Source of the DNA: Oscillospiraceae bacterium
GTDB taxonomy: Bacteria > Bacillota > Clostridia > Oscillospirales > Acutalibacteraceae
Direction: 5' to 3'
DNA length: 10,791 nt
Assembly: GCA_019417045.1 (NCBI GenBank)
Contig: DXWE01000041.1
Location: 589 to 11,379, forward strand
Part shown: piece after piece, positions 6,428 through 10,791 of the stretch
Layout: each line of letters begins with the position of its first letter
Position numbering within the stretch: the stretch's first letter is position 1
Program-made: the position numbers and the translations under genes
The notes under the pieces: generated by a model
What the model was told of the DNA's origin: nothing
Seen by the model: only the letters and a program-made list of their open reading frames with translations
Databases searched by the model: none

Positions 6428-7816
6428 ATGATAGAACCGGCGGCGGCGCGCGCCGCGCTCGAGCAGGCGCTGTGCAGCGGCGGCGATTTTTCGGAGATTT
6501 TTGTCGAGGACCGGGAGTCCAACAACGTCTCGATGATCGACGGCACGGTGGACGAGGCGAGCTACAACCGCTCCCGCGGCGCGGGCGTGCGGGTGCTGCA
6601 GGGGACCAAATCCGTCTATGCGTATACCAACGATATCGGAGAGGAATCGCTGCTGGCGACCGCCAAAGCGGCGGCCGCCGCGCTGCGGGGGCTCGGAGAG
6701 GGGCAGTCGGCCCACTTCGAGGTGACCGATTACCGCAAAGAGCCGGAGATCCCGTTTTCCGGGGTGGACAACGCACAGCGCATTCGGCTGCTCAAGGCCG
6801 GGCACGCCGCGGCCAAAGCGCGGTCGGGGGAGATCTCCCAGATCAGCGTGAGCATCGGGGACGTGGACCAGCGGGTGCTGGTATGCAACAGCGAGGGGGT
6901 GTGGGCGGAGGATCGCCGGCCCCGCACGCGGTATGCGATCCAGGTGGTGGCGAGCAAGGGGACCGACGTGCAGACCGGGTTTTCCGGCCCGGGACGCGGC
7001 ATGGGGTTTGAGGCGTACCAGGTCATCGACGTGGAGAGAGCAGCGCGCATCGCGGCCGACCAGGCGGTGACCATGCTGCACGCGCCCGAGTGCCCGGCCG
7101 GCTATCTGCCGGTCGTGATCGACGGGGGGTTCGGCGGCGTCATCTTCCACGAGGCGTGTGGCCATTCCCTGGAGGCAACGGCGGTCGGCAAGGGCAACTC
7201 GGAATTCTGCGGCAAGCTCGGCCAGCAGATTGCCAGCCCGCTGGTCACCGCGATCGACGACGGGACGATTCCCGGCGAGTGGGGCAGCCTCCACATGGAC
7301 GATGAGGGCGCGCCCTCCCGCCGCCGGGTGCTGATCGAAAACGGGATCTTAAAGAGCTATATGATCGACCTGCTCGGCAGCCGGCGGATGGGGATGCCCC
7401 CGACCGGCAGCAGCCGGCGGCAGAACTACGCCTACGCTCCGACCTCCCGCATGACCAACACCTATATCGCCGCCGGGACGGACGACGAGGAGGAGATGCT
7501 CCGCTCGATGGGGGAGGGACTGTACGCCAAGGCCATGGGCGGCGGGTCGGTCAATCCCGTGACCGGCGAGTTCAATTTCGCGGTCAGCGAGGGGTACTGG
7601 GTCAAAAACGGGCAGATCGTCTCGCCCGTGCGCGGCGCGACGCTGGTCGGCAGGGGGTCGGAGGTGCTGCTCAAAATCGACCGGGTCGGCCGGAAGATGT
7701 GGATGGAGCAGGGCATGTGCGGCTCGCTGTCCGGGAGCATCCCGGTGAATGTCGGGCAGCCGCGCATCCGCGTGTCGGCGCTGACCATCGGCGGAAAAGG
7801 AGGGACGACGCTATGA
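6428..7816 (+). CDS. tldD: TldD metalloprotease subunit (TldD/PmbA family)
   Basis: Catalytic subunit of the cytoplasmic TldD-TldE heterodimer, a zinc protease that in E. coli trims unfolded peptides, matures microcin B17 and degrades the CcdA antitoxin. The product is 462 residues, in the normal range. The zinc motif is HEACGH (His241, Glu242, His246), within GGFGGVIFHEACGHSLEA. The C-terminal MCGSLSGSIPVNVGQP segment supplies a cysteine (Cys431) matching the third zinc ligand known for the family. The N-terminal TldD/PmbA domain (about 15-220) includes the Gly-Val-Arg-Val segment typical of the family. The ATG at 6428 follows AGGAGG by nine bases; the open frame extends 55 codons upstream to 6263, but that part overlaps both promoters and is not coding. 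Its stop overlaps the tldE start. Confidence 0.95.
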   Translation: MIEPAAARAALEQALCSGGDFSEIFVEDRESNNVSMIDGTVDEASYNRSRGAGVRVLQGTKSVYAYTNDIGEESLLATAKAAAAALRGLGEGQSAHFEVTDYRKEPEIPFSGVDNAQRIRLLKAGHAAAKARSGEISQISVSIGDVDQRVLVCNSEGVWAEDRRPRTRYAIQVVASKGTDVQTGFSGPGRGMGFEAYQVIDVERAARIAADQAVTMLHAPECPAGYLPVVIDGGFGGVIFHEACGHSLEATAVGKGNSEFCGKLGQQIASPLVTAIDDGTIPGEWGSLHMDDEGAPSRRRVLIENGILKSYMIDLLGSRRMGMPPTGSSRRQNYAYAPTSRMTNTYIAAGTDDEEEMLRSMGEGLYAKAMGGGSVNPVTGEFNFAVSEGYWVKNGQIVSPVRGATLVGRGSEVLLKIDRVGRKMWMEQGMCGSLSGSIPVNVGQPRIRVSALTIGGKGGTTL

Positions 7817-9132
7817 CCTATGAGGAGTTTCGCGATCGGGCGTTTGCCTACGCGATGGAACAGGGGTGCACCGCCGCCGAGACCACCTACGGCGAGGGGG
7901 AGCAGTTTACCGCGCAGATTCTGGAGCAGGAGGTGGACAGCTATTCCTCCAGCCGCTTTTGCGGGGTGAGCCTGCGGGTGCAGAAGGGCGGCAAAAACGG
8001 CTATGCGCGCACCGAGGTGCTCGAGGACCCGGAGACGCTCGTGCGCCACGCAATGGACAACGCGGCGGTGGTCGAGTGCCCGGACGAGATCCCGATGCAG
8101 GGCCCGCAGGAGTACCCGGCCATCACGCTGCCGGACAACCCGATTATGCGAATGGACGAGCGGGAGAAGATCGAGCTGGCGCTGCGGATGGAGCGGAAGA
8201 TCAAAGAGCTCGACCCGCGGGTACAGCGGGTGGAGAGCGATATCGTGTGCACCGTCAGCGAGACGGTCAAGCTCGACAACACGCGCGGGCTGCACGCCGA
8301 AAAGACCGAACAGGTCTCCTACAGCTACATTGCCCCGATTTTAAAAGAGGGGGAGGAGGTGCGGGACGGCGGCGCGTTCCGCACCGGAGCCGAGATGCTG
8401 GATCCCGACGGCTGTGCGGCTGAGGCCGTGCGGGAGGCGGCGCAGATGTTCGGCGCCCGCCCGGTGCCGGCGGGCGAATACCCGGTGGTGATGCGGTACG
8501 ACGCCGCGGCCGACCTGCTCGACGCGTTTTCCCCGCTGTTCAGCGCGGACATGGCGCAAAAGGGGCTGTCGCTGCTGGCGGGCAGAGAGGGGGAGACGAT
8601 CGCCGCCCCCTGTGTCACGATTATCGACGACCCGCTCTATCCCCGGTCTCCCCGCGCGTTCGACGCGGAGGGCACCCCCTCGGTGACCAAGACCGTGGTG
8701 GAGAACGGGCGGCTGCACACCCTGCTGCACAACCTGAAAACCGCGAAAAAGGCGGGTTGTGCCTCCACCTCCAACGCGGCGAACACCCGCGGCGACGTGT
8801 GCCCGTCGAATTTCTACATCGCGGCCGGCGAGCGGGACTTTGACGCCCTGGTACAGACGATGGGAGACGGGCTGGTGATCACCGAGATCTCGGGGCTGCA
8901 CGCGGGGGTGAATACCGTCTCGGGGGATTTCTCGCTGCTCGCGAAGGGGTTGCGGATCGAAAACGGACAGGTGGTCCATCCGGTGGAGCAGATCACGGTG
9001 GCGGGTTCTTTCCTCCCGCTGCTGTGCGACATTGTAGAGGTGGGATCCGATCTGAAATTCGGGATTCCGGGGGACGGCAGTGTGGGGTCTCCCAGCCTGC
9101 GGATTCGCAAGCTCGCCGTGGCGGGAAAATAG
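7813..9132 (+). CDS. pmbA: TldE/PmbA, non-catalytic partner of TldD
   Basis: A 439-residue TldD/PmbA family protein lacking the HExxxH zinc motif: the equivalent region reads DAAADLLDAFSPLFSADMAQ. This absence distinguishes the TldE/PmbA subunit from TldD. Family hallmarks include the GVSLRVQKGGKNGYA strand (about 51-65), STSNAANTRGD (about 318-328), and GLHAGVNTVSGDFSLLAKG near the C-terminus. It forms the heterodimer that encloses the TldD active site. The ATG (7813-7815) overlaps the tldD TGA as ATGA, with GGAGGG about eight bases upstream, so the two subunits are translationally coupled. An in-frame open stretch back to 7699 lies inside tldD and is ignored. No ribosomally made peptide or antitoxin gene that might be its substrate is visible nearby. 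Confidence 0.94.
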   Translation: MTYEEFRDRAFAYAMEQGCTAAETTYGEGEQFTAQILEQEVDSYSSSRFCGVSLRVQKGGKNGYARTEVLEDPETLVRHAMDNAAVVECPDEIPMQGPQEYPAITLPDNPIMRMDEREKIELALRMERKIKELDPRVQRVESDIVCTVSETVKLDNTRGLHAEKTEQVSYSYIAPILKEGEEVRDGGAFRTGAEMLDPDGCAAEAVREAAQMFGARPVPAGEYPVVMRYDAAADLLDAFSPLFSADMAQKGLSLLAGREGETIAAPCVTIIDDPLYPRSPRAFDAEGTPSVTKTVVENGRLHTLLHNLKTAKKAGCASTSNAANTRGDVCPSNFYIAAGERDFDALVQTMGDGLVITEISGLHAGVNTVSGDFSLLAKGLRIENGQVVHPVEQITVAGSFLPLLCDIVEVGSDLKFGIPGDGSVGSPSLRIRKLAVAGK

Positions 9133-9146
9133 TGAGATACCGTTGC

Positions 9147-9181
9147 AAAAGCGCCACGCCCAGAATAGGCGTGGCGCTTTT
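9147..9181. terminator. Bidirectional intrinsic terminator after tldE and the lipoprotein gene
   Basis: AAAAGCGCCACGCC (9147-9160) pairs perfectly with GGCGTGGCGCTTTT (9168-9181) across a seven-base loop. The A tract on one side and T tract on the other make it a good rho-independent terminator in both directions. It is 14 bases after the tldE stop and 6 bases after the convergent lipoprotein stop. Confidence 0.92.
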
Positions 9182-9187
9182 GATCCT

Positions 9188-9409
9188 TTACGGGAGCAAT
9201 CCGCCGCCGTCAAAATCCCCGGCACCGCCGAGGTCCCCGTTGGTGGCGCCGCGGTTCGCGTTTTCCCCGTCGCCGGCTGCCTGCTGGCTGCCGGCGCCGC
9301 CGGTACCCATGCCATCGGTGCGGTCCGGGCCCTGACAGCCGGTGAGTGTCAGCAGCAGGGCGGCGAGCGCCGCGGCGATGGCGGCTGGCCGTCGAGTTTT
9401 GCGAAACAT
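9188..9409 (-). CDS. Small glycine-rich putative lipoprotein
   Basis: A 73-residue protein with a classic lipoprotein signal: basic FRKTRR at residues 2-7, a hydrophobic Ala/Leu core (8-21) and the lipobox LTGC with Cys25 as the lipidation site. The mature part (about 48 residues) is low-complexity, about one third glycine with Asp, Asn, Ala and Gln. It has no predicted fold and no Cys, His or aromatic cluster that would suggest a metal site. GGAGGG stands nine bases before the ATG at 9409, which supports real translation. I do not recognise a family. It is the last minus-strand gene after copA-csoR but is separated from csoR by a hairpin, and I see no clear promoter of its own. A surface-tethered, disordered peptide is the safest description. 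Confidence 0.7.
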   Translation of the reverse strand: MFRKTRRPAAIAAALAALLLTLTGCQGPDRTDGMGTGGAGSQQAAGDGENANRGATNGDLGGAGDFDGGGLLP

Positions 9410-9435
9410 CGGTAAAATCCCTCCTCGATATCAGA

Positions 9436-9468
9436 AAGCGGCGGCAGGAGCAAGACCTGCCGCCGCTT
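9436..9468 (-). terminator. Terminator-like hairpin after csoR
   Basis: A perfect 13-bp stem, AAGCGGCGGCAGG (9436-9448) with CCTGCCGCCGCTT (9456-9468), around a seven-base loop, about 40 bases after the csoR stop. Only a short TTTCT follows on the minus strand, so termination may be incomplete, allowing read-through into the lipoprotein gene immediately downstream. Confidence 0.7.
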
Positions 9469-9509
9469 GTAGGATTCCCCGGGTTTCACAGACGTATGCG
9501 CCAATCCTG

Positions 9510-9770
9510 TCATTTGGCCAGGCCGTCGAGCAGCTCGACCAGTTCGTCGAGCTTGGTCTCGTCCCCGGTGTTCACCGCTTCCCGCACGCAGCTCTTCATG
9601 TGCGCGCGCAGGATCTCCCGATTGGCCCGCTGCAGCACCGCGCTGGTCGCGAGCAGCTGGTGGGAGATATCGATACAGTACCGGTCCTCCCCCACCATCT
9701 TGAGGATCCCGTCGAGCTGGCCGCGCGCGGTCTTGAGCAGCCGGGTGATCTGGGCGGCATCTGCCTGCAT
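9510..9770 (-). CDS. csoR: CsoR-type copper-sensing transcriptional repressor
   Basis: An 86-residue, all-helical DUF156/CsoR regulator that binds operator DNA as the apo-form and releases it on binding Cu(I). The opening ITRLLKTARGQLDGILKMV is the family's first helix. The copper ligands of the C-H-C signature are present: Cys32 in RYCIDIS, then His57 and Cys61 in RAHMKSC, with the spacing of true CsoR proteins rather than nickel or formaldehyde sensors. I chose ATG 9770, ten bases after AAAGGA; a GTG at 9779 would add three residues but lies only one base from that site. It is located 30 bases after copA, so it is probably co-transcribed and autoregulates the operon from an operator upstream of copA, outside the window. 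Confidence 0.93.
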   Translation of the reverse strand: MQADAAQITRLLKTARGQLDGILKMVGEDRYCIDISHQLLATSAVLQRANREILRAHMKSCVREAVNTGDETKLDELVELLDGLAK

Positions 9771-9800
9771 GGCTGTCACGTCCTTTCGAAAAAATACCGG

Positions 9801-10007
9801 TTACTCGATACCGGTGACTTCATAGCCCGCGTCGGTGACGGCCGCGCGCAGTGCGTCGTCGCTGACATCTTTGGACAGTGTGACGGTGGCGGCCTTGTCC
9901 TCCAGACTGACCGTGGCGCTGACGCCGTCCAGCGCGTTCAGAGCCTTTTCCACGCGGCCGGAGCAGTGCGAGCAGGACATGCCTTCGATATGGATGAGCT
10001 TTTTCAT
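9801..10007 (-). other. copZ: C-terminal HMA domain of copA; possible separately translated CopZ chaperone
   Basis: Seen: within the copA frame an ATG (10007-10005) begins MKKLIHIEGMSCSHC, preceded by AAGGAG ending nine bases upstream (around 10017-10022). Starting here gives a 68-residue protein consisting of exactly one HMA domain (beta-alpha-beta-beta-alpha-beta) with CxxC at residues 12-15. Free CopZ chaperones are typically 68-70 residues. Inferred: the cell may make both a CopA-HMA fusion and free CopZ from one gene. Alternatively the ribosome binding site is a relic of a formerly separate copZ fused by loss of the copA stop, or a coincidence of Lys-Glu codons. Confidence 0.4.
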
Positions 10008-10791
10008 GGGTTTTGTCTCCTTTTCTATGGGTTTGGATTGTTTTTCGGCGCGTTTGAACGCCGGGCGGAACCACTTCAGACGCAGGGCATTGCTCACGAC
10101 AAACACCGAGCTGAAGCTCATGGCGGCCGCGGCAAACATCGGGTTCAGGGTCAGGCCGAACGCCGGGAACAGCACGCCCGCGGCGAGCGGGATGCCGAGG
10201 ATGTTATAAATAAATGCCCAGAACAGGTTCTCCTTGATGTTGCGGATCACCGCCCGGCTGAGCTCCACCGCGGCGGCCGCGTCGAGCAGGTCGCTCTTCA
10301 TCAGCACGATATCCGCCGATTCGATCGCGATGTCCGTGCCCGCGCCGATCGCGATCCCGACATCCGCCCGGGCAAGCGCCGGAGCGTCGTTGATCCCGTC
10401 GCCGATCATGGCGACCTTATGCCCCTCCTGCTGCAGCCGGCGGACCTCCGCCTCCTTGTCCTGCGGCAGCACCTCCGCCACTACCCGGCTTAAACCGAGC
10501 TGGCGCTGGATCGCCTCCGCGGTGCGGCGGTTGTCACCGGTCAGCATCACGACCTCCAGCCCGAGCCGGCGGAACTCCTGGATGGCGGCGGGGCTGGTCG
10601 GTTTTACCACGTCCGCCAGGCACAGCAGCCCCAGCAGCCTGTCGCCCTGCGCAAAATAGAGCGGGGTCTTGCCGTCTGCGGCGGCGGTATCGCCCGCTTC
10701 CTCCAGCGGGCCGAGCGGGATCCCCTCGGCCTCCATCATGCGGCGGTTGCCGGCGAGCAACCGGCGGCCGTCCTGCGTGGCGCATACGCCC
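9801..10791 (-). CDS. copA: Copper-exporting P1B-type ATPase CopA with C-terminal HMA domain (partial, N-terminus outside window)
   Basis: The last 329 residues of a Cu(I)-exporting P-type ATPase; the frame is open to the right edge, so the phosphorylation site, transmembrane segments 1-6 and any N-terminal metal domains lie beyond it. Visible: the end of the nucleotide-binding domain (VCATQDGRRLLAGNRRMM), MLTGDNRRTAEAI, the hinge MIGDGINDAPALARADVGIA, and two membrane helices. The helices carry the copper-site residues YN (in FIYNILGIP) and MSFSS (in AAMSFSSVFVVSNALRL), the P1B-1 signature. Usually CopA ends soon after this point. Here a basic 20-residue linker joins a C-terminal HMA domain with GMSCSHC, a Cu(I)-binding CxxC. 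csoR follows 30 bases downstream. Confidence 0.95.
   Translation of the reverse strand, partial: GVCATQDGRRLLAGNRRMMEAEGIPLGPLEEAGDTAAADGKTPLYFAQGDRLLGLLCLADVVKPTSPAAIQEFRRLGLEVVMLTGDNRRTAEAIQRQLGLSRVVAEVLPQDKEAEVRRLQQEGHKVAMIGDGINDAPALARADVGIAIGAGTDIAIESADIVLMKSDLLDAAAAVELSRAVIRNIKENLFWAFIYNILGIPLAAGVLFPAFGLTLNPMFAAAAMSFSSVFVVSNALRLKWFRPAFKRAEKQSKPIEKETKPMKKLIHIEGMSCSHCSGRVEKALNALDGVSATVSLEDKAATVTLSKDVSDDALRAAVTDAGYEVTGIE

Noticed and set aside
6293..7294. Minus-strand open frame of 333 codons opposite tldD
   Set aside because: It covers both divergent promoters and the HEACGH-encoding region antisense; no motif or ribosome binding site.
8341..9315. Minus-strand open frame of 324 codons opposite tldE
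   Set aside because: It runs through the strong bidirectional terminator and the end of the lipoprotein gene in another frame, with Arg/His-rich composition and no motif.
9794..9815. Direct repeat ATACCGGT (9794-9801 and 9808-9815) at the copA stop, considered as a CsoR operator
   Set aside because: Eight bases repeated at a 14-base period, partly inside copA, does not resemble the longer GC-centred inverted repeat bound by CsoR, and no promoter lies beside it. Chance is the simplest reading.
1..10791. CRISPR array, transposon ends, phage genes, tRNA or rRNA
   Set aside because: No regularly spaced repeats, transposase, integrase or RNA-gene sequences were seen on either strand; composition is even apart from the short AT-rich promoter region.

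Overview
The window is a GC-rich (roughly two thirds G+C by eye), densely packed stretch of an ordinary bacterial chromosome. Strong AGGAGG-type ribosome binding sites, vegetative-type promoters, ywiB (DUF1934) beside argS, a CsoR regulator, and a P-type ATPase with a C-terminal metal-binding domain together suggest a high-GC Firmicute, most likely a gut Clostridia/Oscillospiraceae-type organism. The taxon is inferred, not shown. There are no rRNA or tRNA genes, insertion sequences, phage genes or CRISPR repeats, and no gap above 300 bp lacks a gene.

Layout from left to right. (1) 1-2135, minus strand: mnmG (tRNA wobble-uridine modification), followed by a four-base-overlapping DUF1294 membrane-protein gene that runs off the left edge. 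(2) 2136-2272: an AT-rich divergent control region with a 13-bp palindrome. (3) 2273-3148, plus strand: a membrane-anchored polysaccharide deacetylase (CE4 fold, PgaB/IcaB-like histidine spacing), ending at a hairpin shared with argS. (4) 3208-6218, minus strand: a three-gene operon murI-ywiB-argS (glutamate racemase, DUF1934 protein, arginyl-tRNA synthetase). (5) 6219-6427: a compact divergent promoter region with a convincing promoter on each strand. (6) 6428-9132, plus strand: the tldD-tldE (pmbA) metalloprotease pair, overlapping by four bases and ended by a strong terminator. (7) 9188-10791, minus strand: the end of a copper-resistance cluster, namely copA (N-terminal part outside the window) with a C-terminal HMA domain, csoR, a terminator-like hairpin, and a small glycine-rich lipoprotein gene.

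Functionally this is housekeeping: tRNA modification and charging, cell-wall precursor supply, envelope polysaccharide editing, a peptide-processing protease and copper export. I found no convincing new multi-gene system. The observation most worth a second look is in copA. The C-terminal HMA domain has its own in-frame ATG with an AAGGAG ribosome binding site nine bases upstream, which would give a 68-residue protein of normal CopZ chaperone length. One gene may therefore encode both the pump and a free copper chaperone. Lesser leads are the lipoprotein behind the csoR terminator, the DUF1294 gene coupled to mnmG, the murI leader hairpin, and a non-canonical residue next to the catalytic cysteine of MurI.
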